A stretch of 64,000 bases of DNA from Strongylocentrotus droebachiensis. Lineage: Eukaryota; Echinodermata; Echinoidea; Camarodonta; Strongylocentrotidae. Positions 57,301 through 61,823 of this stretch are shown here, piece after piece. The notes under the pieces are model-generated. The model was not told the DNA's origin. It searched no databases and saw only the letters and a list, made by a program, of their open reading frames with translations. Position numbers and translations under genes: made by a program. Numbering within the stretch: the stretch's first letter is position 1; every line of letters starts with the position of its first letter. The stretch is from NCBI GenBank assembly GCA_035222895.1, contig JAVYIG010001612.1, positions 248,001 to 312,000 on the forward strand, given 5' to 3'.

Positions 57301-59539
57301 TCTCTGATATTCTTCCACACTTGCATAATAACAATGATAATGCTCACAAATTATTGTTCACCTCTCCCACGAACTCAACCTTCTCTTTAATTTACTTGAA
57401 TATCCATCTTCATTGATTGGTGCTTACAGTAAAAAAAAAAAAAAAAAAAAAAAAGGAACAAATTGTACTTGTAAATCACATATGATGGAAACCATGATAA
57501 AATCATTGATACTTTCTGTACATGAAAATTGTACCTTTAGATGGAAGGATGTTCAGAATAACAAAACTTTGGAAGAATAAACTTTTGGACTAACACATCA
57601 AACAATCAGATTCATGCATACCATTTTATTGACAGAGTCATGAACAGCTTGGTACGGCAAATTCGTGTTTAGAAAAGGAGAAATTTCTTTCCACTCCCCC
57701 CTCCCCCAGTATGTATTCAGGGGGGGGGGGGGCTAATTACTGGAACCAACCAAAAATGTGAAATCTCTTACCTGAGGTGCGGATGGATCACTTAAGAATG
57801 TGATATTTTTATTGGATCTGAAGAGAAAAAGGGAGAAATATTAATATTAACAATAAATTTGATACTGATACGAAGCAGATGTTAGTTCATGCAGATTTCC
57901 TTTTTTTCTTAGTAAAATGAAATATCTTGTTTCTCCCTCTCCCCTCAGCCCTCTTTTCTTTCTTCTCTTCTCTCTCTCTCTCTCTCTCTCTTTCTGTGCT
58001 TCTATCTTTTCCTCCCTCTCTTTTTGTAATAGTTTATTTTTTTATTAAAAAGTTTAATTATTGCCAGTTTGGGGTTAAAACCACCTACTGTAAGTAAGTG
58101 TAAAAGGCATTCAGATATGAAAAACCATGCAGTCTGATTAATGTACAGTTCATTCATATTAATACATACCGGTTTAATAATAGAGAGAGAAGAAATAACA
58201 CTGTTGCCAATTTAAATTTAAACTTACTGCAGGTTGAAATCACCTACGAACATCCCAGTCAGGGTGAAATTGACTTCAATGGCGGATGACGTGCTGACGA
58301 CCACAATGATGGTTTCCTCCACGCTGGCGTTTAGGTTGGAGGAGTCAGGGCACAGGGTCTTGCTTACTGAGCCATACTTTTGGCTGCGGATGAAAAAACA
58401 AAGGAATTGTGAAAATAATAATATTTGCAAAATGTGTAATACCGTAAATCTCCGTGTATAAGGCGCACCCCTATTTTGAAGACAAAAAAAAAAAAAAAAA
58501 AATCTGTCATCTTTAGTTTTAAAACCAACATTATTACTACAGTGTAGGTCTAACTTAGTTCCAATCGACAAGGTTTTGTTGCCACTACGGAGCTCTAAAA
58601 ACAATAATTATCGGCAAGGTTTTGTTGCCCCTACGGAGCTCTAAAAACAATAATTATCGGCAAGGTTTTGTTGCCCCTACGGAGCTCTTAAAACAATAAT
58701 TATCGGGAAGGTTTTGTTGCCCCTACAGAGATCTAAAAACAATAATTATCGGGAAGGTTTTGTTGCCCCTACGGAGCTCTAAAAACAATAATTATCGGCA
58801 AGGTTTTGTTGACCCTACGGAGCTCTTAAAACTATAATTATCGGCAAGGTTTTATTGCCCCTACGGAGCTCTAAAAACTATAATTATCGGCAAGGTTTTA
58901 TTGCCCCTACAGAGATCCCCTCCTCCTCCTCCTCCTCCTCCACCTCTCCCCCCCCCCCCCCCTCCTCCCCCACCCCCTCCCCCTCCCCCTCCCCCTCCTC
59001 CTCCTCCCCCTCCCCCTCCCCCTCCCCCTCCCCCTCCCCCTCCCCCTCCTCCTCCTCCTCCTCCTCCTCCTCCTCCTCCTCCTCCTCTTCTTCTTTTTCT
59101 TCTTATAATAAAATTATTAAACTTTCCAAGTTCCCACAAATTTATATCCACTAACCCATACAAATGCTCCTTTATGTCCGGCCGCCCCACTCAGTGTTAT
59201 TCAGGGTACGCGTATGCATGTTCCCTCTCTTTGAAAGCACCCCCCCCCCCCCTATCTCTGGTGTATAAAGTCAATACGGGCCTGATTTGTGTGTAATACG
59301 GGCTGGACTTTGTTGCGTGAAAAGTACCCCTTTACCAGAGATTTTGGGAACACGAATGTGGTCCCTCCGACCCCGAATTTTGTTTGGGGGGCCGGGCTTC
59401 ATGTACATGTATCTTACCCGTCGGGTGAGACGTAAGGCACAGTATAGGACAAGACACTCCGGGTTTGTTTCACCACCAGGAGGACCGGGAAGTCTGGCAC
59501 CGCATCGTCGCTGAGAAATTGGATTCGAATCGCCTCGTC
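27792..59539 (-). CDS. SIDT: SID1 transmembrane family protein (SIDT1/SIDT2-like), 16 exons, partial at both ends
   Basis: Sixteen GT-AG exons, in order 59418-59539, 58228-58383, 57772-57817, 54205-54303, 51993-52079, 50008-50107, 46552-46617, 45832-45925, 45249-45292, 39521-39598, 33945-34072, 33223-33363, 32625-32698, 30413-30536, 29169-29286 and 27792-27928, sum to 538 codons with every phase matching. Residues 1-226 are the beta-rich ectodomain ([11 protein letters not shown], then CPILDD). TM1 is about 232-252. A charged cytosolic loop (258-340) is followed by the polytopic core ([40 protein letters not shown]). S478, H482 and D493 match the SxxxH and D metal-site residues of the CREST superfamily. 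SIDT proteins act in dsRNA and cholesterol transport in endo-lysosomal or surface membranes (family knowledge). The signal-peptide exon and the last ~200 residues, including the C-terminal HxxxH, are missing. Confidence 0.93.
28214..28462. mobile_element. Inverted-repeat MITE (GCCGTTTGGTC ends)
   Basis: The left end ATTGCCGTTTGGTC is mirrored as GACCAAACGGCAAT at the right. The interior is made of 'ggtctac' and 'gtagacc' type words. It lies in a SIDT intron. Confidence 0.7.
28729..28923. mobile_element. TACAGTCAAACCTG-family MITE, copy
   Basis: It starts TACAGTCAATCCTG and ends CAGGTTTCACTGTA, with 'gaccacctgtctacaaaga' inside. Confidence 0.75.
28983..29147. mobile_element. TACAGTCAAACC-family MITE, copy in inverse order
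   Basis: It starts TACAGTCAAACCCGTC with 'gcccaagggaaacac' and ends in 'ggtggtcactaaagcag', the reverse of the order in its relatives. It ends only about 20 bases from a SIDT exon donor. Confidence 0.65.
29169..29286 (-). CDS. SIDT: SIDT exon p15 (metal-site exon)
   Basis: Residues 454-492: [16 protein letters not shown] then [17 protein letters not shown]. It carries S478 and H482 of the SxxxH motif; D493 is split across the next junction. Donor TTTG|GTGAGT. Confidence 0.95.
29797..30357. repeat. (GAT)n microsatellite with higher-order ~138-bp repeat
   Basis: GAT triplets are interrupted by 'gctgatcgtgggg' and 'gatattgctgat' blocks recurring about every 138 bases (three times). It lies about 55 bases inside the intron 3' of SIDT exon p14. 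Frames over it are artefacts. Confidence 0.95.
30413..30536 (-). CDS. SIDT: SIDT exon p14
   Basis: Residues 413-453: [20 protein letters not shown] then LVWRKEY. This is the hallmark AFNNVxSNxGY helix of the family. Donor CTG|GTATTA. Confidence 0.95.
30541..31078. repeat. Intronic direct duplication
   Basis: The segment 30578-30700 ('aaagcttgatttcattattgc' to the 'ttatatgt' run) recurs almost unchanged at 30900-31020. This is a local direct repeat of about 120 bases, about 320 bases apart. Confidence 0.75.
31079..32332. mobile_element. 1.25-kb DNA transposon with GTGACCCGGCACCAC termini
   Basis: GTGACCCGGCACCACAAAAC at 31079 is mirrored by GTTTTGTGGTGCCGGGTCAC ending at 32332; the match extends to about 35 bases. 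The interior near 31360-31800 is much more GC-rich than its surroundings and holds an open plus-strand frame (31572-31805, [16 protein letters not shown]...) that I do not recognise. No transposase is evident. Confidence 0.75.
31572..31805 (+). other. Unrecognised open frame inside the 1.25-kb element
   Basis: It runs from an ATG ([11 protein letters not shown]) to a TGA about 77 codons later. The upstream in-frame extension begins near 31530. Its GC content is well above the flanks, which is coding-like or reflects captured sequence. No domain was recognised. Confidence 0.25.
32625..32698 (-). CDS. SIDT: SIDT exon p13
   Basis: Residues 388-411: [20 protein letters not shown] then YGWF. The CYYNFLC motif is diagnostic for SIDT proteins. 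It leaves in phase 2, matching exon p14. Confidence 0.95.
33223..33363 (-). CDS. SIDT: SIDT exon p12
   Basis: Residues 341-387: [20 protein letters not shown] then a membrane helix ([20 protein letters not shown]). Phase 0 at both ends. Confidence 0.95.
33945..34072 (-). CDS. SIDT: SIDT exon p11 (acidic cytosolic loop)
   Basis: Residues 299-340: [16 protein letters not shown] then [17 protein letters not shown] and YRTK. This is the long charged loop after TM1. Donor AAG|GTACGG. Confidence 0.9.
34271..34466. mobile_element. TACAGTCAAACCTG-family MITE, full copy
   Basis: Termini TACAGTCAAACCTG and CAGGTTTCACTGTA. The interior has 'gaccacctgtctacaaaga' and 'actaaaggaacctgtcc'. This is the best-preserved simple copy. 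Confidence 0.8.
34771..36075. repeat. TACAGTCAAACCTG MITE expanded into an 87-bp tandem array
   Basis: It starts TACAGTCAAACCTG and ends CAGGTTTGACTGTA like its relatives, but the interior is amplified into seven or more 87-base units ('actaaaggaacctatctac' recurs every 87 bases, e.g. near 34869, 34956 and 35043). A hAT element interrupts the array at 35067. Because 87 is a multiple of three, a repetitive frame stays open; it is not a gene. Confidence 0.9.
35067..35646. mobile_element. hAT-like non-autonomous element, copy 1, with captured RT fragment
   Basis: The ends TAGTGCTGTAAC and GTTACAGCACTA are perfect inverted repeats. They are flanked by an 8-base duplication CTATCTAC (35059-35066 and 35647-35654). 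Plus-strand sequence at about 35375-35450 translates [20 protein letters not shown], a reverse-transcriptase motif of CR1/Jockey-type elements. The TAGTG ends and 8-bp duplication indicate the hAT superfamily. Confidence 0.88.
36080..36735. other. SIDT intron, nothing recognised
   Basis: AT-rich sequence without repeats or exons that I could identify. Confidence 0.5.
36736..36962. repeat. Dispersed repeat (copy 1) bounded by poly-C and poly-G
   Basis: Between a C run (36736-36757) and a G run (36943-36961) lies 'gtgttatttagggtacgcgt', then 'gtaaagtcaatacgggcc' and 'agtacccctttaccaga'. The same order recurs at 59190-59385 next to a SIDT exon. Confidence 0.75.
37024..37230. repeat. ~200-bp dispersed repeat, copy 1 of 3
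   Basis: Shared blocks are 'agtttggcatggagggatta', 'gtcactgacaggtgg', 'cagctatcaattaacataag' and 'accgctaaggcattgtt'. Copies 2 and 3 are at 45580-45787 and 46293-46487, all in SIDT introns and all in the same orientation. Confidence 0.8.
38122..38437. mobile_element. GGGGGGTGTTTCACAAAG inverted-repeat MITE
   Basis: The left end GGGGGGTGTTTCACAAAGAT is matched by ATCTTTGTGAAACACCCCCC at the right. The arms share 'aacttaactctaagttgga'-like sequence, about 60 bases each. Confidence 0.8.
38944..39360. repeat. Tandem repeat of ~120-140 bp with CT/C-rich core
   Basis: Three copies of 'agaagaagggatttttttta' followed by 'aacatgttagagta' and a CTCTCT...CCCCC tail, at about 38946, 39084 and 39204, continuing into a plain CT microsatellite to about 39360. 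Confidence 0.85.
39521..39598 (-). CDS. SIDT: SIDT exon p10 (loop, variable)
   Basis: Residues 273-297: [20 protein letters not shown] then NYGTS. Good splice sites (TTCTTTCAG; CAG|GTCAGA), and it fits phase on both sides. The loop is poorly conserved in the family, so the call rests on phase and splice sites. Confidence 0.75.
39600..40394. other. SIDT intron, nothing recognised
   Basis: AT-rich sequence with no repeats or exons that I could support. Confidence 0.5.
40395..42080. mobile_element. Inverted-repeat element, split by a nested TTAA element
   Basis: The outer arms of about 125 bases (40395-40520 and 41964-42080) mirror each other, including 'ttagaatttctcaatttt' and 'cattttccgaaagagcat'. 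A short hairpin at 40560-40640 ('gtgttatatgctctggctcc' mirrored) lies in the left part. TTAA element C sits inside. Confidence 0.7.
40673..41963. mobile_element. TTAA-bounded element C (piggyBac-like), nested
   Basis: TTAA at 40673-40676 and 41960-41963 flank inverted ends AGAGATGGTT / AACCATCTCT. The interior has a GC-richer core (41210-41310) and 'gtgacgtcat'. An open frame at 41404-41748 is unrecognised. Confidence 0.7.
42280..42545. repeat. Degenerate minisatellite
   Basis: About 20-base units of the kind 'ccacagtgctcccattat' and 'aacacagcactacaactaaa' repeated over 260 bases. Confidence 0.8.
42640..43440. repeat. Three direct copies of a ~120-bp unit, one interrupted by a hAT element
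   Basis: 'agtgcaactattctctacct' followed by 'gctggctacacaacatg' occurs at about 42650, 43267 and 43372. The hAT copy 2 separates the first unit from the second. Confidence 0.8.
42719..43235. mobile_element. hAT-like element, copy 2 (inverse orientation), with the same RT fragment
   Basis: The ends TAGTGCTGTAAC and ACAGCACTA match copy 1. The interior is the reverse complement of copy 1, including the RT-derived segment (minus-strand reading near 42880-42960 around 'ggacctaggatagaa'). No clean 8-base duplication is visible. Confidence 0.8.
43541..43700. repeat. Direct tandem duplication of ~80 bp
   Basis: 'tcaatcattgaaatgggtgg' followed by 'agcataaccaatga' and 'acatgatcat' occurs twice, about 75-80 bases apart. 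Confidence 0.85.
43731..43877. mobile_element. GGGxCATTTCACAAA-type MITE, diverged copy
   Basis: It reads 'cctgtttcacaaagcctttt' at the left and 'gtgtgaaatgggccc' at the right, with 'atgacaaatgacag' and 'tcactgatgacaagtt' inside. It is the inverse-oriented relative of the element at 54896-55044. Confidence 0.7.
44851..45100 (+). mobile_element. tRNA-derived SINE, copy 1
   Basis: An A-box-like TAGTCAAGTGG near 44860 and a B box GGTTCAATCCC at 44903 lie about 45 bases apart, as in a tRNA. The tRNA-unrelated body ('ttggcaaggcattaatctac', 'ctccccagggagtgg') is shared with the SINE at 50.2 kb. An AT-dinucleotide tail follows. It is not a functional tRNA. Confidence 0.8.
45160..45222. repeat. (ATT)n microsatellite
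   Basis: ATT triplets ending about 27 bases from the donor of SIDT exon p9. Confidence 0.9.
45249..45292 (-). CDS. SIDT: SIDT exon p9 (44-base micro-exon)
   Basis: Residues 258-271, [14 protein letters not shown], directly after TM1. TTTTCAG acceptor, GAG|GTAAAA donor, phases fit both neighbours. Confidence 0.75.
45580..45787. repeat. ~200-bp dispersed repeat, copy 2 of 3
   Basis: Same blocks as at 37024, with a short insertion ('agtatacataatattatctc'). It ends about 45 bases from SIDT exon p8. Confidence 0.8.
45832..45925 (-). CDS. SIDT: SIDT exon p8 (first membrane segment)
   Basis: Residues 227-256: [20 protein letters not shown] then [10 protein letters not shown], the first transmembrane helix after the ectodomain. 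CTTGTAG acceptor, GAG|GTAAGT donor. Confidence 0.9.
46293..46487. repeat. ~200-bp dispersed repeat, copy 3 of 3
   Basis: 'agtttggctaggagggatta', 'gtcactgacaggtggctatc' and 'accgattaggcattgtt' in the same order as the other copies. Confidence 0.8.
46552..46617 (-). CDS. SIDT: SIDT exon p7 (pre-TM1)
   Basis: Residues 205-225: [21 protein letters not shown]. It is a beta-strand of the ectodomain leading into TM1. CTTTCAG acceptor, ACA|GTAAGT donor. Confidence 0.85.
46900..49890 (+). mobile_element. 5'-truncated CR1/L2-like non-LTR retrotransposon
   Basis: Inserted in a SIDT intron in antisense orientation. The endonuclease part of ORF2 is absent; what remains is the linker, reverse transcriptase and C-terminal zinc motif. 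The 3' end (49852-49880) shows AATAAA followed by two tandem ATTCTACAA units, like the short 3' tandem tails of CR1/L2 elements rather than a poly(A). No clear target duplication was seen. The exact 5' breakpoint is uncertain. Confidence 0.85.
46990..49563 (+). CDS. Reverse transcriptase (partial ORF2 of CR1/L2-like element)
   Basis: The frame is open from about 46900; the first ATG is at 46990. It encodes about 857 residues with no internal stop. In numbering from 46960, the linker has [17 protein letters not shown] at 31. RT follows with the catalytic Asp in FIDYKKAFD (321), the [19 protein letters not shown] block (378-396) and YADD (D436, D437), so the triad is intact. The C-terminal CTLC...HYIFVCPF looks like the usual zinc motif. 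It would copy the element RNA onto DNA by target-primed reverse transcription (family knowledge). Lacking the endonuclease, it is dead or trans-dependent. It needs no host promoter role. Confidence 0.88.
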   Translation: MYLSARSHKEQHNVNSPSQLWFDADCEAARKEYLNLRNRLSRKIQLGRRLDVQVTDIDVLQSDFLLASKKYKKLLRYKRRNYGKDFSASLLSLKNQGNPRAFWDLLNSNGRRTKSAVNVSLGDLVQHFKSLGNVCKSEDNLEERMPLDADNVTIQNDGLNEPITLEEVELMVNKLKNAKACGKDLIRNEFLKSCPLEMRRVIVDLFNIVLDSGIVPSEWCIGVIIPIFKNKGENTNPDNYRGITLLSCLGKLFTSVLNKRISSFLDSNRMLGEEQAGFRSTYSTIDHVFVLKTIIDFYLQKRKRLYCAFIDYKKAFDLIDRKFLWFKLLKIGVNGKVLNVVKSLYKCGKSCISVNGAMSEFFSCNVGVRQGENLSPLLFAVYLNDFQEHIAKIYPGLKMLNEEIQNTLQGDELELFSKLSCLLYADDTIILAESPDELQVALNAVQGYCNTWHLTVNASKTKIMIFSRGKVRKLPNFTYGHAKIDVVYDFAYLGVQFNYNGTFKKAMAKQIVQARKALYSMLTKAKKLQLSVDIQCHLFDHLILPILLYGSEVWGHEDIKQIEVFHRKFLRTLLSVGSYTPDCMVYGETGRGLILNHVKGRMVNFWSRILRGKDSKYSYVLLKFISAIHKDEHLEFTSSWLKFIEDTFNQAGLSNIWLGQNSGFGLNINSLLKLRLNDIFGQEWRDAVWSNRICTNYRIFKGNHIFESYLLTLNKTDAFTLCKFRCRSHKLPVNKGRFDANTPHCDMQCTLCLSTDIGDEFHYIFVCPFFQRERCLYLSKKCCKSKLPSAMHMAELFNTRSTSQLKNLARFTRLIMLKFNQKTEKEDSSSISRSTIRAEPTSTRSGRIVKQPTLFTI
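50008..50107 (-). CDS. SIDT: SIDT exon p6 (ectodomain)
   Basis: Residues 171-203: [20 protein letters not shown] then [13 protein letters not shown]. The FFVVVVVxxND strand is typical of the second ectodomain module. Donor GAAG|GTAAGG. Confidence 0.92.
50222..50580 (+). mobile_element. tRNA-derived SINE, copy 2 (full length)
   Basis: A box-like GACGAGTGGAT near 50228 and a perfect B box GGTTCAAGTCC at 50270-50280. The body contains 'tggcaagacattgatctaca' and 'gctccccaggcagtgg', and the 3' end is 'gcgctatataaaagcgg' with an (ATT)n tail. It lies 115 bases from SIDT exon p6. Confidence 0.85.
50767..51608. mobile_element. TTAA-bounded element E with internal hairpin
   Basis: TTAACCCTAATCCCATTGGG at 50767 is mirrored perfectly at 51589-51608. 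Just inside the left end, 50787-50835 and 50846-50894 form a second hairpin of about 49 bases ('tcaacgtgaaattttaatcg'). Confidence 0.75.
51993..52079 (-). CDS. SIDT: SIDT exon p5 (ectodomain)
   Basis: Residues 142-170: [20 protein letters not shown] then TLQAAITVT. The CPIxDxxxxVxYxGIxQTMT pattern is strongly conserved in SIDT1/2. Phase 0 both sides. Confidence 0.95.
52170..52370. repeat. Dispersed SINE-like repeat, copy 2
   Basis: (AAT)n then 'acatttatagagcgcag', 'tatattctactgcgctaca', 'cagttaattgaaaagatgtg' and 'cacagatggtgatttc'. Better preserved than the copy at 23190. Confidence 0.75.
52721..53231. mobile_element. TTAA-type element D
   Basis: The left end AGGTAATACAAAGTTTTGG follows TTCA (probably a mutated TTAA). 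The right end mirrors it as CCAAACTTTGTATTACCT followed by TTAA at 53228-53231. No coding region. Confidence 0.65.
53755..54125. repeat. GA-rich direct duplication (~190 bp)
   Basis: 'aagagaaagaggagggatgg' followed by 'gataatgttgagagaaagaa' occurs at about 53778 and 53980. Frames over it are compositional. Confidence 0.8.
54205..54303 (-). CDS. SIDT: SIDT exon p4 (ectodomain)
   Basis: Residues 109-141: [20 protein letters not shown] then [13 protein letters not shown]. [11 protein letters not shown] is one of the most conserved SIDT motifs. Phase 0 both sides. Confidence 0.95.
54896..55044. mobile_element. GGGGGGCATTTCACAAA inverted-repeat MITE
   Basis: The left end GGGGGGCATTTCACAAA is mirrored as TTTGTGAAATGCCCCCC. 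The interior carries 'tcatcagtgacaaatgacaa'. Confidence 0.8.
55120..57067 (-). mobile_element. 5'-truncated L1/Tx1-like retrotransposon with 16-bp target duplication
   Basis: CTAGCATATAAGTATT occurs at 55104-55119 and, identically, at 57068-57083. Between them lies a minus-strand non-LTR fragment with a poly(A) tail (T run at 55117-55132). The perfect duplication and tail indicate a recent target-primed insertion into a SIDT intron, in the sense orientation of SIDT. It starts in the middle of the RT domain. Confidence 0.92.
55347..57067 (-). CDS. Partial L1/Tx1-like ORF2 (RT C-terminal half)
   Basis: About 572 residues without interruption, starting at the insertion boundary with [11 protein letters not shown]. 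The YADD box (QYADDTLL) lies about 30 residues in, so the first catalytic Asp is missing. Downstream are [36 protein letters not shown] and [12 protein letters not shown], typical of the L1/Tx1 RT C-terminal region, and a Cys/His motif (CTFC...HLLCDC). The Met upstream in the frame belongs to the flanking duplication, not the element. Not functional by itself. Confidence 0.88.
57440..57463. repeat. Poly-A run
   Basis: A run of about 24 A bases at 57431-57454 in a SIDT intron, with no recognisable retroposed body beside it. Confidence 0.6.
57693..57732. repeat. Paired C-rich / G tracts
   Basis: A C-rich stretch (57693-57708) and a G run (57720-57732) form a small hairpin, about 40 bases from SIDT exon p3. 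Confidence 0.75.
57772..57817 (-). CDS. SIDT: SIDT exon p3
   Basis: Residues 94-108, [15 protein letters not shown], linking the two ectodomain modules. CTCTTCAG acceptor, CAG|GTAAGA donor; phases fit. Confidence 0.88.
58228..58383 (-). CDS. SIDT: SIDT exon p2
   Basis: Residues 42-92: [40 protein letters not shown], then [11 protein letters not shown]. The SxTLCP motif and NFTL strand are conserved in the first ectodomain module; an N-glycosylation sequon (NFT) is present. Confidence 0.93.
58568..58917. repeat. 47-bp tandem repeat, ~7 copies
   Basis: Units 'ggttttgttgcccctacgga' plus 'gctctaaaaacaataattat' plus 'cggcaa' repeat about seven times between SIDT exons p2 and p1. Confidence 0.9.
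58918..59095. repeat. (CCT)n/(CCCCCT)n microsatellite
   Basis: CCT and CCCCCT units over about 180 bases. The poly-Pro, poly-Ser and poly-Gly frames here are artefacts. Confidence 0.95.
59190..59385. repeat. Dispersed repeat, copy 2 (GGGTACGCGTATGC family)
   Basis: 'gtgttattcagggtacgcgt', 'gtaaagtcaatacgggcc' and 'agtacccctttaccagag' in the same order as at 36761-36945. It ends about 30 bases from the donor of SIDT exon p1. Confidence 0.8.
59418..59539 (-). CDS. SIDT: SIDT exon p1 (first seen)
   Basis: Residues 1-40 of the partial model: [20 protein letters not shown] then [16 protein letters not shown]. It matches the AVRVYV...YPVLVVVRQxxxVLSWxVP region of the family. CCTTTTCAG acceptor, CGG|GTAAGA donor. 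The upstream signal-peptide exon was not found. Confidence 0.93.
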
Positions 59540-59862
59540 CTGAAAAGGTTTGAAGAGTGGGAAAACATGAAAGACTTTAAAACCAGATTTGTGTCCATGT
59601 GCAAAAAAAGGGCAATCGCTTTTCCTAAACCCTGCAACAAGTTAATGTACAATGTGGGATAAAGTAAACGTTGTTTATGTTATAGTTTATGTTCAAGGTA
59701 AAGCAACATGTTAAGATTAAGGACACTACTGTAACAGTAACAGTATTTCACCTCATATTTTGAATTTTGAAATCAGGGCATTTAAAAGCAATGCTTTTAT
59801 ACAGAATCATGTCCACTGTCTTAATATTCTTAACCAACATAGAAAGGATGAGACGGCTCACG

Positions 59863-60155
59863 AATACACCAGTTTACGGTTACATCAGTGCGCATGCGCA
59901 GACAGGCTGACCTCAGGTCATTGGCTTTGAAACAAAGCCAATGACCCAAGGTCAGTGGTATTTATGCGTAAATTAAGATTGCGCCCATGCAAATGATGAT
60001 GTGCGCGCAAAACGCAGCGGCAGCGCGCAGGCAGTGATGTCATCATAATTTGCATGGGCGCAATCTTAATTTACGCATAAATCCATGACCTCTAGGTCAT
60101 TGGCTTTGTTCACTCGCCAATTAAAATGGCGCCCCTAACCGTAAATTGGTGTATT
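59863..60155. mobile_element. MITE with nested palindromes
   Basis: The ends AATACACCAGTTTACGGTTA and AACCGTAAATTGGTGTATT mirror each other. Inside, 59930-59960 is a short near-perfect palindrome around 'ttggctttgaaacaaagcca', and 'aattaagattgcgcccatgc' is mirrored across a GC-rich loop (59995-60045). Confidence 0.8.
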
Positions 60156-60159
60156 ACAT

Positions 60160-60878
60160 GTATCCTTCACGTTGTAATTACAAAGTAATGAATTGGCTTA
60201 ATATGTATATATATCATTCCAAACATTTAAGTGTTGAAACATTTTTTTACAGCCTGTTTTGTGTCTTATTTTCATGGAAAAAAGTTGGGAAAACTCAAAA
60301 ATTGGTTAGGAGAATTTCTGTTAGAGGGTGTTGCACAGTGATGCTTTCAAAGAACACCATACATATCTTTGAGGTTTAAGATTTTTTTTCAGGATTTTTT
60401 GCCTGTTAGAGGGTTAGTACAGTAAAAAGAATATAGTGTAGAAGGAATATATTAAATAATGAACATTTCATACAAAAATGATGCATTTTTATGCAAGTAC
60501 CATAGAAGGAATAAAATAAGTAACATTTCATTAAAAAATTATGCATTTTTTTCATCAACATTCAACAACGTTACGGCTTCACTTTAAGTCCTGCTCAAAC
60601 TCAGCCGAACAGTCTCCAAAGCGTCCATCACTGTAACCACCTCAGACTGAGAACATTGATAAATCAGCTCTCTAATAATGTTCTTGATAAATTATGCATG
60701 GTGGATGGGAGCAAGGGGCGAAGAAGATTGACGATCAAGACACAGCAGTCAGGCATGGTCTGCAATGCAGCATGCTAACAGCGCGACTTCATCTTCTGGT
60801 CAAATTAAGTCTTAATCATCCATCTCCCTCCCCCTCCCCCCCTCCCCCACCCCCTCTTTTAGAGTTCACACTATACAG
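60160..60878. other. Upstream of SIDT, no gene recognised
   Basis: AT-rich with a C-rich run at 60822-60855. No signal-peptide exon for SIDT could be supported. Confidence 0.5.
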
Positions 60879-61691
60879 CAGGGCGCGACAAACCCGCTTG
60901 CCCGACGTCCCGGGGCAACCAAATTGAGCCGTCGGGCAAGTAAATCAAATTATCACTTGCCCGATTCGGGCAAGTGATACTTTTACAGTAATTTCCTAGT
61001 GTCCAAGAACTCTACCATTCACCCGTCAACTTCTTACCCGTCGTCAAAATCCAGAAGCAAAAAAGCGATCGTTCCGATTTCGAAAAAACTTCACAGACAG
61101 CTAGCCAGCTCAGCTAGCTCAGCGCGCATGCAACACAAGCCATGAATGCCGCTCCGCCTCCACGCACGGCCGGCCGTGAGCTAGCTAGAGACAGCTAGTG
61201 CGATCGTACCAGCTGCGAGCTTATTCGCGCTCTCTCTCTCTAGCTCTGCAGGCCGCACCGACAGGCCTTTGCTATTCTCTGATTGCCGATTGGTTGAATC
61301 ACGCCAAATATGACGTCATTATTCTAGGGAAATGAACACGTGCGAATCGGAATGGAATAAACAACAGGGATTTTCTAGTAAGTACAAAAAGTCAAATGTT
61401 TGATATTTATTCATAAAAAATAAAATGCGTTTTTTAAACCTTCAACCATCCTTTGTTGACCATTTTCTTTGACATATTAGGTTATTATTCAATACAGTTA
61501 CACTGTACATGTATGTGCATTAATTTGCTATCTAAAACACTAACTTATCATTACGAGATAATAAATGCTTTAACCTCGAGTCCTTTTTCGCTTTAAAGTT
61601 TTGGGCAAGTGGAAATATTGTTTGGGCAAGTAAATTGAAAACCCACTTGCCCGACAGGGCAAGTGGTGAAAAAAATTCTTGTAGCACCCTG
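60879..61691. mobile_element. 813-bp DNA element with CAGGG...CCCTG ends and GC-rich core
   Basis: CAGGGCGCGACAAACC at 60879 pairs imperfectly with the reverse of the right end (CAGGGTGCTACAAG...). TACAG lies directly outside both ends, a possible 5-base duplication. 'cttgcccga' and 'gggcaagtg' words repeat inside each end. The core (61080-61330) is GC-rich and contains TGACGTCA, CACGTG and CCAAT-type words, like a captured promoter. Confidence 0.65.
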
Positions 61692-61823
61692 TACAGGTGT
61701 ATATAGCAAAACTCATTGTACAGCTACGCAAAACCATGCAGTTATTTACGACAAGAATTTGTGTGGGTTGTTTTTGTCTGAACATAATATGGAAATGAAA
61801 AGTGAAATATATGATTAAGTATT

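Noticed and set aside
58855-59296. Poly-Pro, poly-Ser and poly-Gly frames
   Set aside because: CCT/CCCCCT microsatellite.
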